Both the position numbers and the translations under genes were made by a program. A stretch of 64,000 nucleotides of DNA from Homarus americanus (lineage: Eukaryota; Arthropoda; Malacostraca; Decapoda; Nephropidae). The notes under the pieces were generated by a model. It worked only from the letters and a program-made list of their open reading frames with translations. It did no database searches and had not been told where the DNA came from. Each line of letters begins with the position of its first letter. Position 1 is the stretch's first letter. Location of the stretch: NCBI RefSeq assembly GCF_018991925.1, contig NW_024748849.1, forward strand, positions 756,501 through 820,500. The letters run 5' to 3'. Shown piece by piece: positions 1-9,787 of the stretch.

Positions 1-100
1 TGTCTTACATTGTGTTGAAATTGTTAAAATTGCCTGTTAAAATTTAAGATAAATTAGCATTTTCGGTAAATATTCGTCCATTGGCTGTCCTCACGTTTTG

Positions 101-123
101 ATTATATATATATATATATATTT
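101..123. repeat. AT dinucleotide microsatellite
   Basis: An uninterrupted run of about a dozen TA units just upstream of the Jockey-like fragment. No function seen. Confidence 0.9.
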
Positions 124-1572
124 ATTCTCCTCTAACCTTATTCTCCTCTAACTCTACCTTAGACTATTCCAACTCTATCCTTCCTACTCCTCCTACTGAT
201 CCCATGCACTTTCCTATAATCTCCACTTTTTAGGGTTGCTGGTGTGTTATCCAGGTTGGTTGTGAGTAAGGTGCATGGACCGGACGGAATACCCCCTCGT
301 GTTCTGTGGGAATGTGCTGAAGTTCTGGCCCCTGTGCTTGCTCGACTTTTTCACCTTTGCCTCAAAACCCAAACTTTTCCTTCTTCTTGGAAGCATGCCT
401 TGGTTCAGCCCATCCCAGAGAAGGGTGACCATTCCAATCCCTCTATCTATCGCTCCATTGCCCTAACTTCATCCCTCTCTAAGATTTTTGAAACTATCTC
501 AAACTCTCATTTTCTTCGTCACCTTGAACGCCATTCTCTTTTCTCGGATCACCAGTATGGCCTTCGCCTGGTGAGATGTACTGGTGATCTGCTATCCTAC
601 TGTACTCATCTTTGGTGATCCTCTCTTAGGGATTATGGAGAAACTTTCGTTTTGACCTTCAACATCTCCAAAGCATTTCACAGGGTATGGCACAAGTCTT
701 TGCTTTCTAAACTTCCCTCTTATAGTTTCTCTCCCCCACTTTGTTCTCTAATTTCTAGTTCCTTGAGAACCGATCCATGGCAGTTCTTGTCGAGGGATCG
801 ATATCTCACTCTTTCTCTGCTAATAGTTGTGTCCCACAGGGTTCTGTTCTTTCACCTACTCTTTTCCTTCTTTTTATCAATGATTTATTTCACACTACGA
901 CTAATTCTATCCATTCTTACGCTGATGATTCTACTCTTCACTCTTCTTCACATTTTTCCCTTCCCCCTAATTCTCAAACTAGATCTGTTTTTAGAGCTGA
1001 TATCATTACATCTATCAATGCGGATCCATGCAGCATCTCTGAATGGGGAGGTAAAAACTTGGTTAAATTCAATACTGTAGTAATAAAACTTAGTATTTAC
1101 CAATTACACTTTCCAAATTAGATGATCTCCCACCAATCACATTTCAGGATGTACTGGTAATAATTCTGCCAAATTCTAAAATAGATATGCTAGGCCTCAC
1201 CATTTCATCTAATATGTCATGGAAGCCACACATCCTCAACATTGCTAAAGTTGCCTCCCGAAAGCTGGGAATGCTGTACAGATGCCGTAGCTACTTCACT
1301 CCTGAGCAGTTGCTTCAAGTATACCTGTATAAGGGATTCATTTGTCCTAATTTGGAGCACTGCTTTCATATCTGGGGTGGCCCTTCTGTCCAACTGTTAG
1401 ATAGGGTGGAATCAAAGGCATTTCATCTAAATAACTCCTCCTTTAGTTGATAATCTCTCTTCCCTTTCTCTTTGCTGCAACGTTGCTTCACTCTCTCTCT
1501 CTCTTTTACAGGTACTTTAACGGGCAATGTTCGGTGGATTTGGCATTTTTCTGGAGACTACAAAATAAATGC
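124..1572 (+). mobile_element. Jockey-like non-LTR retrotransposon fragment (reverse transcriptase, broken)
   Basis: Decayed reverse transcriptase spread over several frames. 244-618 reads the RT finger region (GPDGIPPRVLWECAEVLAP, then SIYRSIALTSSLSKIFE). 652-780 holds the A-motif region (FNISKAFHRVWHKSLLSKLP, where an Asp is expected for the His after AF). 777-1000 holds the C motif: VPQGSVLSPTLFLLFIND followed by SYADDSTLHSS, the catalytic YADD. 1187-1450 is the thumb and C-terminal part (LGLTISSNMSWKPHI, PNLEHCFHIWGG), and about 1447-1570 a further C-terminal relic. At least three frame changes and no endonuclease domain, so it is a 5'-truncated dead copy. A second copy of the same family lies inverted at 21.2-21.85 kb. 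Family membership is from motif recognition; the exact clade within the Jockey/CR1 group is uncertain. Confidence 0.88.
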
Positions 1573-1583
1573 CATTTTCACAC

Positions 1584-1650
1584 ATTTACTTTTATCCTCT
1601 TCGCCACTGATCGGCTTGTTAGCCGCTTGGGCGATTGGTCACGTCTCTGA
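1584..1650 (-). repeat. CR1-type 3' tail repeat
   Basis: The stretch beginning ACTTTTATCCTCTTCGCCAC is nearly identical to 8572-8640 and related to 62575-62640 and, inverted, to 42400-42470 and 63890-63925. In two of these places it directly follows CR1 reverse-transcriptase C-terminal coding sequence, so it is read as the CR1 3' end on the minus strand. Here it stands alone behind the Jockey fragment. Confidence 0.7.
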
Positions 1651-2405
1651 TTACTTTTCCTTTTCATTTATCTTCTTCACCAAGTGAGGTACAGTACTGT
1701 ATGTGCAAAGAAAAATACAAACTATACCTAAACTATTTATTTCAGATATAAAGATGTGAGTGGATGGATGAAAGAAAGGAACACAATGGTAGCATGAGGA
1801 GACCATCCCACACAAACATCTCCCACCACAACCTACAAAACAGGAGGTAGAACTAGTCAAGAACAATTCCTCAGAACTGTACAGTAAGTCAGTAAGATAA
1901 TTAGTGAACATCTTCAGGAAAACATTGTAAGAATCATTAAGGTAAACTGTCAACTATCCAAGTCTTAAGATACAAATATGGAAGTCAAGTTGGTGCTTTA
2001 GGAAACAGTGAGAATGAAAAGGTTTATACAAGTGAATATTTCTCCTGAAAATACCAGTGAAGTGCTGCACTGTGTTAAATACTGTATAGGTATTGTCTAA
2101 ATACAGTATGATGAGAGTTACAATGTTTCTATTAACTTGTGACTCTTGTGATTGTGTTCACTTGTAATGAAAGTCCCAATATATAAATGTGACAAGTGTT
2201 TGTCTGCTGTGCTTATATACTGTTGAGACAAAGTTCACATGTAAATATATTTCATACAAGAGTAACTCAAGAAGCACATACATGCACAGAACTATGAAGG
2301 GGAAGTATTTATTTGTAAAGAGTAGAGATTTTTTGTTACACAGAATGATCATTTCAAATGTCCGTCCACTGATGAACAAAATTTACTTGTCCAAAGTGTT
2401 GTGAA
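1651..2405. other. Spacer without supported gene; possible relic upstream of zinc-finger gene
   Basis: AT-rich. Around 2183-2210 the frame reads YKCDKC, the usual start of a C2H2 finger, but stops follow at once, so a decayed upstream finger is possible and not proved. Open frames here (1651-1953 minus, 2158-2404 both strands) have no recognisable domain. Confidence 0.4.
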
Positions 2406-2417
2406 GTGAGCATAAAA

Positions 2418-3284
2418 ATGGCTGACTTTGGGGATCAACTGGCTGGACCTAATGATGAGGAAAACTGTGTGTGTGTAGATTGCTGTAATTTTTTCCCCAG
2501 CAATGATGCTTTACAGATGCATACCTGTATGTCTGAACACATTGATGTGAAGGACATTAAATGTGAAGAGTTTAATGAAAGTTTCAACAGTAACTATGAT
2601 GTGACACATGTTACTCTTGGTGAGAAAATTATGAAATGTGAAGAGTTTGATGAAAGTTGTAACAGTAAATGTGATGTGACTCAACATATGACAGTTGATG
2701 AGAAAATGATAAAGTGTGAAGAATTTAAAGAACATTGTGAGAGTATATGTGATGTATCACAACAAGTGGCTGTTGATGAAAACAGTTTTAAATGTCATTA
2801 CTGTAGTAACATTTATTACACAGAGAAACATCTGAATGAACACATGGTTGTACACACTGATAAGAAAACTTTTAAGTGTGATGTGTGTGGTAAAAGTTAC
2901 AACAGAAAGCATCATCTGAAGGATCATATGGTATTACACACTGGTGAGAAAAATTTTAAGTGTGAAGAGTGTGGTAAATGTTACTTCAGAGATAGTACAC
3001 TGAAACTCCATATGGTTGTACACACCGGTGAGAAGAATTTTAAGTGTGACGAGTGTGGTAAATGTTACTATATAAAGGATCATCTTACGAGGCATAAAGT
3101 TGTGCACACTGGTGAGAAAAAATTTAAGTGTGAAGAGTGTGGTAAAAGTTATTACAGAAAGATTCATTTGAAACAGCATGTAGTTGTACACACTAGTGAG
3201 AAAAAATTTAAGTGTAATGAGTGTGGTAAAAGTTTTAAATGGAAAGCCCATCTACTGAGGCACGTGAGTGTGCACACTGCTTAG
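2418..3284 (+). CDS. C2H2 zinc-finger protein, single exon, 288 aa
   Basis: Probable nuclear DNA-binding protein. From the ATG at 2418 (AAAAATGG context) it encodes 288 residues. Residues 19-41 form an atypical finger (C-X2-C-X12-H-X5-H). Residues 47-123 hold three units of 25-26 residues, each starting KCEEF and containing SxxDV, which look like finger-derived repeats without zinc ligands. Residues 126-286 are six standard fingers, C-X2-C-X12-H-X3-H, joined by HTGEK-type linkers with a strict 28-residue period (first Cys at 126, 154, 182, 210, 238, 266). There is no recognisable SCAN, BTB, KRAB or ZAD domain, so the DNA target cannot be named. The frame could be extended to a GTG at 2406, but ATG at 2418 is preferred. 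A Tigger-like terminus starts 15 bp after the stop, and no AATAAA is seen nearby; it could be an intronless gene, the last exon of a larger one, or a retrocopy. Confidence 0.85.
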   Translation: MADFGDQLAGPNDEENCVCVDCCNFFPSNDALQMHTCMSEHIDVKDIKCEEFNESFNSNYDVTHVTLGEKIMKCEEFDESCNSKCDVTQHMTVDEKMIKCEEFKEHCESICDVSQQVAVDENSFKCHYCSNIYYTEKHLNEHMVVHTDKKTFKCDVCGKSYNRKHHLKDHMVLHTGEKNFKCEECGKCYFRDSTLKLHMVVHTGEKNFKCDECGKCYYIKDHLTRHKVVHTGEKKFKCEECGKSYYRKIHLKQHVVVHTSEKKFKCNECGKSFKWKAHLLRHVSVHTA

Positions 3285-3298
3285 GTAGATATACAGTA

Positions 3299-3371
3299 CA
3301 GTGATATCCCCGTTAGCCAGAACAATTGGTGCAGAGCACTTCCGGGGATTAGAGATTTCCAGCTAACCAAA
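3299..3371 (+). repeat. Terminal fragment of a TA-flanked TIR element
   Basis: Starts right after TA with CAGTGATATCCCCGTTAGCC and runs on like the left end of the element at 23300. At 3355-3371 TTTCCAGCTAACC is an inverted echo of the start. A short internal-deletion copy or a broken end. Confidence 0.6.
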
Positions 3372-4200
3372 TGACTTTCTCAAACCCAGCATATTTATAA
3401 GCTATGTGGGAGACAGCCTGAGAAGACTTCCTACCCGCTAAGTAACAACACGGCTCTGTGGGAACGGAACGGACTCACCCATTGGTGTTAGTTAGCCATC
3501 TCGATTGTCGATCCTCCTCTACCAGTTTTACCCTAAATTCCTACCTTTTACCCAAGACATGTACTTGCCCATATTTGGCATTATATATCATGTATTAAAA
3601 GAATGAATATAACAATATATTTCTTTTAGCAAATACTATTACAGTATCATAAAATCAACATCTACACAAAAATCAAGATTTTCATAATCAAACCAGTTTG
3701 CAGTAAATGCTGTAGCACTTTATTGAAACAAATGAACAATACAGTAACTTTATACACTGGCAACTAAGAAGGTACCTTTTCTTAGGAAATAAAAGCAACA
3801 AATTTTATTGATTTTTCCTTCAAAATACTGTACTGCTTACTACTCCTCAAACTGCACAAAAAGTTGGATTTTACAAATACTGTATGTGAAATAAAAATAA
3901 TTTCATAATATAACTCTCATAAGAAAAATGCTAATGAATGACTTAATATTTCAGCAATATATTTTAAATGATTACATTATACATACTGTATACAAGTAAT
4001 CACTAGCCCAAATAATTATGTCTAGGAATTAACAATGTAGGGTCTTCTTACTGAACAGTAATTTATTGTTAGCTACTTCAGAATAGGAGGCATCACTTTT
4101 AACTGATTTGATAGTTTTAAGTAGCTGCTCATAGATATTCATATAAGCTGATGTAATGTTTTCTTCATGTGGTATACAGCATGCATAAGACCATGCAGTG
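3372..4200. other. AT-rich spacer, no gene seen
   Basis: Only short open frames, frequent TACTGTA motifs, no recognised coding or repeat signature. Confidence 0.5.
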
Positions 4201-5815
4201 TTTCATTTTTCAAAGAGGATCTTTGAGAGGTTTTGGTGAGATTGAGCTAGCTGAAGAACCTTTTAACTGATGAACTGGAGAAAGGCAATGAAAGGAGGGT
4301 AGAGACTGGCTTTAATTTTTTTCTGCTGAACACTTTACAGTATTCCAGTAATTTGTGATAAGTAACTGACAAGACAGGTCCTTGTCCAGGTAGTGTTTTC
4401 TCCACTCTTCATCAAGCAGCTTCTTAACTACAAAACTCTTAAGTTGTGGCAGCTCATGCAAAAAAAAGATAATGATGGGGTATTCAGAGTTGAAGCAGCA
4501 TGAGGATTTACACAAACAACTAACTTATTCAGGGGGGCTCCTGGGGGTCGGGACCCCCCACTCCTCCTTTTTCACCAGAAAATTCCAATATTTTTTCTTT
4601 ATAATGCAATATTGTACTCAGGCATTTTTGTGCTGTCTAGTATAATCATATTTACTATTGACTTCAGAAAATCTCTTAATATTAAGTGCACATGGCCTCA
4701 AAATGCCCATGATATTGGTGAGATTTAAAAAAATTTATGGGGGCTTACAGCGCCCCCACCCCCCCCCGACACAACTTCTTGGACTCCCTCTTGATATTCC
4801 TGTATTTGTGAAACTGCCTCTACTATAAATGAATGACATGACTGAAAATATACTGAGAGTTCCTCATTTGTCACATTTCCCAATTTTTTCAACTCCGTAT
4901 TGTTTCTGTTTCATTTACTCCAACATAAGTTCTCTCAAGAGAGACTAAAGCACTTGAGAAGGTTCCATGTCTTGTGTTTAGCATATAAATTAAAACATTT
5001 TTGACAAATGCAACTTCCATGATATCAGAGCGCAAACTTCAAATAAGTTTGTAAGTTTCAGTTTTGAGGCTAAAAATTTTTGGTACTCTGACTGGAAAAG
5101 AGTGTTGAAACTGTTAAATTTGGCTAAGTTACCTTCTTACTAAAAGCATCAACAATCATGTTACTCACTTGAGTGGGATCACTAAATAATAGTTCTGTAA
5201 AATACAGTTCTAAGACACTCCACTGTCCTAATAGCCTCTTTTCACAAGCCTTAAAAGACATCCATCTTGTGTGACCAGGGGCAAGGATTTTATGAGGCTT
5301 AATATCAACACATTTTGGGAACTCTCAAATGCATCCTGCCTGTTAGAGCTGAGGCTAAAGTGTGAAAATATGTTGCCACATAAGTCTTCAATGTGTTGTT
5401 GAAGTTTGAAGCATGCTGCTCATGCACTGAGATGAATCATGTGGCATGAGCATTTAACAATGACAACATGGGGAAGAACTGATTTTAATGAGTGGCCACT
5501 GAATGGTTAGCTCCCATCATTACATTAGTAGTGTCAACAAAACCAACAATATTTTCAAAGGGAAATTTTTTTATATACTGGAAAACATTCTTTGAGAGAG
5601 TTAAATAGACCATTTGCAGAATGATCATTTACCTCAATAAGATGAACAAATTTTTTTTGCAATTTTCCATCTTGAAAATACTGTAATAAAAGAGAAGCTC
5701 CTGCACGCCTACGCCCACGAGGGCCGGCCAGTAGACCATTGTAGAAAGGAACATCAGAACTGACTGGGATGCTTATAGTGCCATCAAACAAAATGACCCA
5801 AATTCGTCACCCTCT
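4200..5815 (-). mobile_element. hAT-superfamily transposase remnant
   Basis: Read on the minus strand, several frames give hAT transposase blocks in order. 5791-5560: FDGTISIPVSS, then LLLQYFQDGKLQKKFVHLIE (start of the RNase-H-like core). 5560-5400: NIVGFVD, NVMMGANHSVATH, HVVIVKCSCHMIHLSA. About 5300-5220: KILAPGHTRWMSFKAC, the usual TRW motif before the insertion domain. About 5100: FQSEYQKFLASKL. 4515-4312: a degraded C-terminal part. Stops and frameshifts throughout, so it is dead. A GC-rich interruption bounded by poly-G/C tracts sits at about 4528-4795 and may be a small nested insertion. The family resembles ZMYM/ZBED-like hAT proteins known from many animals. Confidence 0.8.
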
Positions 5816-6066
5816 CAAGGGAAAACAGATGACGGCTTATATCAAGTGCCATGAAGGTAACTCCGCCCAGTGACTAATGTAACTATGCCCATATCGTGAA
5901 CTAGCCAATCAGTGAAAGAAGGGCCAAAAGAACCTTTGAAAAACGGGCTCTGATTGGACACTCAGAATGTGCTTCCGGCAGCTAGTGAACAATGTTAGAT
6001 GTATGGACTCAGTTTAGCATTGGGTGTTATATAGTGTGGCAGTTTCTGGATGGGCCAGCGGTGATC

Positions 6067-6378
6067 TTACTGGGCATGGTAAAGTGGATTCAATGTTTTT
6101 TTTGTATTCTTATGGGTGTATGGTGAATTCCTTTCCCCTCCAGTACCTCTAGTTAGAAATAGGATGAACACATATAACTTCATATCACGTCTTTGTTGAA
6201 TAAATTTAACTTGGGAAATATCTCTTTCCATTTCTTCCTTAACTAATGTGTTAACCTTTAAAGCCCCCCTAGTAACAGATGGAGGAGTAGAAGGAAATAC
6301 AGAATCAAGTGAACCACATTTAATTAACTCCAGTGCCAACACACAGCTGAATAGAGTAAGTAGAACACGACTTACCAT
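6067..6378 (-). CDS. Hypothetical short protein with signal-peptide-like N-terminus (weak)
   Basis: Open frame of 103 codons starting MVSRVLLTLFSCVLALELI, a plausible n- and h-region of a secretory signal followed by KCGSLDS. The next part is hydrophilic (KEEMERDISQVKFIQQRR). A possible splice donor (AGAG followed by GTACTGG) would cut it after about 80 residues. CCAAT-type motifs lie nearby at about 5920 and 5955, but downstream of this ORF with respect to its strand. I do not recognise the family, and it could equally be a chance frame. Confidence 0.25.
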   Translation of the reverse strand: MVSRVLLTLFSCVLALELIKCGSLDSVFPSTPPSVTRGALKVNTLVKEEMERDISQVKFIQQRRDMKLYVFILFLTRGTGGERNSPYTHKNTKKTLNPLYHAQ

Positions 6379-6469
6379 GTTATAATACTGAACAATGTTA
6401 AGTTACAGTGACTTAAGTCTATTCCATCATCTTAAGTATTTGTACAGATAGTATGGTAAAATTTCAGTT

Positions 6470-6700
6470 GCCACTATACGAAATCGAAGTTGAAACTGTT
6501 TTTCCGATGATCTTTGGTGTGATATGAACGAATTTGACTTAAATTTCTGGCGCAAATCAATAGTTTGAGATTAGCCCGCGCATCTCAGAATCTAGAGATT
6601 TACTATAAAAATCAAGGTAAAAAGTGTTCAAACACATCGAATATCATCGGGAAAACAAAACCTTACCCTAACCTAACCACACCCCACAAATCACAAGGGC
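6470..6700 (+). repeat. Dispersed repeat with CCTAA-type tail, copy 1
   Basis: Closely similar in the same orientation to 61085-61325: both contain CGAAATCGAAG, GCAAATCAATA, TAGAGATTT and GGTAAAAAGTGTTCAAACAC in the same order, and both run into CCTAACC-like sequence. Looser relatives at 43380-44045 also end in CCTAAC. No coding potential. Confidence 0.75.
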
Positions 6701-6708
6701 TACAGTAA

Positions 6709-7125
6709 ATGAGGCAGCTGCAGAGAATAGAGGAGGGCCGGAGTCAGTACCAAGACCAGAGACATTACAGAAAGTCATGTACACTAATACTGACACGTTC
6801 CTTGACGAGAACTGAGGGGGCATCAACACGATTTAGTAAGGTGTTGAAGAACTGTTGTACAAAAACAGGAGAATCGAACCTGAGAAATGTGAGTTCAATA
6901 TAGATGGATATGACTCATTTATGAACCTTTTCCAAGAAACTTGCAAGAGGGGTGTGGTTATCTGTGCTAGACAAGACCTTAGAGCCAGCCAGGTGAGGGT
7001 ACAGCAAGAGGATGTTTTTGAAGACTCAAAGTGGTGTTAAATTAAACTGAAGGGGAGAGACTTACTCATTGTTGGATGTATCTACAGATCCCCAAACTGG
7101 GTGGAATAACTCATTCTGTACACTC
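6709..7125 (+). mobile_element. CR1-type endonuclease domain fragment
   Basis: 6855-7040 reads GYDSFMNLFQETCKRGVVIC, and after an in-frame stop LKGRDLLIVGCIYRSPN: the apurinic-endonuclease-like domain of a CR1-clade retroposon. VGCIYRSPN is the same block that appears as VGLYRSPN at 24.0 kb on the other strand. Broken by stops and truncated on both sides. Confidence 0.75.
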
Positions 7126-7130
7126 ATTGG

Positions 7131-7330
7131 TCACCCCCACCCAAGCATCTGGACTGTGATCGAGGCCTTGCGATGCTCCAGGACCAGATTGGGGAACGAC
7201 GCAGAGCACAGAAGACCTTCGAAGAGCGTCTTGTGAACCTGTGTTCTGACCGTCAAGTCAGATTCTAAGAGTGTGGAGGAGTTCCTGCAGGGTGTTGGTT
7301 TATGTATTCGATTCAAATAAACTAATATAT
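7131..7330 (+). pseudogene. Unidentified coding-like fragment with polyadenylation motif
   Basis: One frame reads LAMLQDQIGERRRAQKTFEE, charged and coiled-coil-like, ending at a stop near 7268. An AATAAA lies at about 7314. It could be the end of a transposon ORF or an exon relic; I do not recognise the family. Confidence 0.3.
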
Positions 7331-7519
7331 TTTCATAAGTGGAGCATATATTGAAAGTGTCAATTCCCAACAAATGTAAAAGGGTTTTGTGGAGTGTGAA
7401 AAATAAAATGTATATATAATGGGTGTTTGTAATCATAAAAGTGTTTTATTTTATATTTTATATATGAAACGGGTTTTGTCCACTTCATATAATGGGTTGG
7501 GGTTTTGTCCTTAGACCCC

Positions 7520-7840
7520 TCCTGTGGCATGGCCACCTCAAGTGGGTGGCCATTAGGCCTATATACGCTAAAATATTCGCTTAAATTTGCATATTTGTTT
7601 GCTCCATTATGGCAGGACGTGCAATGTTCTGCCACGTGACAAACTGTGGATGAGCTGATGATTAACACACAAGCGGCTAACGAGTCGATGAGTGGAGAAG
7701 CGGTAAATAAATATGGGTAGTAGACCTATGGGACAGTGTACCAGACCAGGCTGTGGAACTGATAAAATGGGATAAAGAATAACATTGGTATTTTTCCCAC
7801 GGCATGACCACTTGTAGTTTGTGTGACCATTAGGTGAATA
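7520..7840 (+). repeat. Two diverged copies of a short repeat
   Basis: GGCATGGCCACCTCAAGTGGGTGGCCATTAGG-like sequence at about 7524 recurs as GGCATGACCACTTGTAG...GACCATTAGG at about 7801. Origin unknown. Confidence 0.5.
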
Positions 7841-8571
7841 AAGTAAAAAGGTAAATGAGGAAATATATCTACTGTAGGGATCACCGTAAAGAGGGATACA
7901 AAAATTAATAGGATACAATACATTATTGAAATATGGCAAGATAAAAAAACACTGAATAATATTTACTGTTTATACAATGGGAATAATGATACAAATATAT
8001 TTACGGTGCCACTGAAAAGAATTATGTATCTTCCTGCCTGTAGTCCCCCGTGGGTCATTGATCAGCTGGGACAGACGCTCTCCTGTCAACAACATGGTGA
8101 GCCACACACTGTCACCCTCACTCTCTGTCACCCTCACCCTTATCTCATGAGCTAATTAACTGGCAACACACGATTCACAATAGTTATTTTTAGGGACAAA
8201 TTTAGAGTAAGTTTTTTTTATTTCAAGTTTATATTTAAATAAAAACTGTCGCTGGTATTAGTTATTTAGCTAATGTCACGCGGGGAAAGGTTGTTTTATA
8301 TTAATGTAATCACATTTGAACGTAGTTTATTATTTGTATTGGTTTACACGCTATTGTCGTTTACAACCACTGGTTATTTCACTTACAACTCATAAAATTT
8401 GTTGATCAAGATCCTGTGAAGTTATTGTATGGAATCCCTAGTGGATATTTTGCCAAGACCGGCTGAGTTCCTACTAACGCTATTTTACCGTGATTGTGCT
8501 CTGATTGGCTAAGTATTTTCCATTTAAAATGATGGGGCGGGGGGGTTGCCCCCCCTGGCTAGGAAGTGACT

Positions 8572-9340
8572 TTTTACTTTTATCCTCTTCGCCACTGATC
8601 GGCTCATTAGCCGCTTGGGCGATCGGTCACGTTTGGCAAGTACTGGGCATGCACCGGCTCCTGAATGTACCTGAACCTGCTCCAGTGTTGGTCAAGTCTG
8701 GTCTTGAAAGAGCTCGCACTCGGTGCCGGTGTCGTGCGACAAACCTTTCGGGGTAAATGCTTAGTTTTGGGTATTAAATTTAATTATAAAATTAGTAAAA
8801 TTTACACAACTTTGGTGGTTCTCCAGTTCGCTTAAGTGTTTATTGTTTACTTCTTCACGCGGTGCACACATGATCAGCCTCCACCATCGGTTAAGTAGGG
8901 TAAGATTTTGTAATGTTAGGTTAGGTCAGGATTTCTTGGGTTTGATTGGTTCATTTTTTGTGTTCTTACCCCACAATTTCCATCGACTTCAAAGCACTGC
9001 CCACTTTGTGCTTTCATTGTCTTTGGTAGTGAGTGTTTCATATCATTCTTATAATTGATGAGCCCGGAAGGTTTATCTCACCGGAAAATTTGTCGCATGA
9101 CACCGGCACAACACTCTCTGGCAGACTGTTCCGAGAGTTCACAACTCTCACTCCGAAAAAGTTTACCCTCACAGTTTTCTGGACTTACGGCTTCTTCAAC
9201 CTTGAGCTGTGACTCCCTGTTGGGCGAGCGTCCGCCAGCTTCAAGTAAGGGCACTCAACTGAGTAGTGCCCTTTGAGATGCTTATACACCTCAGTTAGGT
9301 CGCCCCTTGCCCTTCTGTGGTATAAGCTGTTTACGTGAGC
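8572..9340 (-). mobile_element. CR1 3'-end fragment, split by a TIR element
   Basis: Minus-strand reading gives the C-terminus of a CR1 reverse transcriptase: GDLTEVYKHLKG near 9290, then a region matching the copy at 63.1-63.3 kb, and after the interruption SSFKTRLDQHWS near 8700, followed by the CR1 3' tail (8572-8640). The element at 8730-9102 separates the two halves. Degraded by stops and frame changes. Confidence 0.8.
8730..9102. mobile_element. 373-bp TIR element (MITE) inserted in CR1, CCGG target duplication
   Basis: The ends are inverted: the left starts TGTCGTGCGACAAACC, and the reverse complement of the right end is TGTCATGCGACAAATT. CCGG flanks both sides (8726-8729 and 9103-9106). 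Removing the insert and one CCGG gives a CR1 sequence that aligns without gap to the uninterrupted part of the CR1 copy at about 63285-63305. No transposase inside; contains a GGTTAGGTCAGG tract. Superfamily not assigned. Confidence 0.8.
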
Positions 9341-9344
9341 AGGA

Positions 9345-9714
9345 ATCGGAACAGTTCATAGACATTAATAACTCTATTTCATTTCACACTCGCCAAGAAA
9401 CAACAGCAGCGGCAGCAACTCTGGAATAGTTTCGGTCATCCGGGGAATCTTAGGAAGTTAACTATTGGAATTAGTAGGGGTTTGGGGGGTGATACAGAAG
9501 CCTTTATTTAAAAAAAATCAATCTTGTATATTCTCAATAAGTTTCTCAGACTTACGGTTGGTGGGTTAGTGGTTATGAGAGCCGTTGTTACCAGCCAACA
9601 CACATAATATATATACTGTACTGCAGTGGAATAAGGCTTTAAAAGAGCACACAAAAATTGGTTGCTATTTTTATTTTACCTGTATTACAGTTTTATGATT
9701 TTTTTTCTTCTCAG
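9345..9714. other. Sequence upstream of the first recognised ENT4 exon
   Basis: No coding signal. A polypyrimidine tract and AG at 9714 form the acceptor of the ENT4 start exon, so at least one non-coding leader exon must lie further upstream. A donor-like GTGAGC after 8096 is one weak candidate for its end. Confidence 0.4.
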
Positions 9715-9761
9715 ATATCGTGCACAGGCCAGAGTAATTGACTCACTAAAGAGCCTTCAAG

Positions 9762-9787
9762 ATGATGAGTGGAGAATCGTGTGGGCG
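9762..9787 (+). CDS. SLC29A4: ENT4 exon 1 (coding part)
   Basis: Encodes MMSGESCG plus two bases; the whole exon is 9715-9787 with acceptor TTCTTCTCAG and donor GTGAGT. The first 47 bases are leader. A second, fully open frame crosses the exon but would meet a stop at once in exon 2, so it is not used. Confidence 0.65.

Noticed and set aside
2406..2417. Earlier GTG start for the zinc-finger gene
   Set aside because: The ATG at 2418 has good context; GTG initiation is not expected in animals.
4528..4795. GC-tract-bounded segment as a separate TIR element
   Set aside because: The G/C tracts at both ends do not align as inverted repeats beyond the homopolymers.
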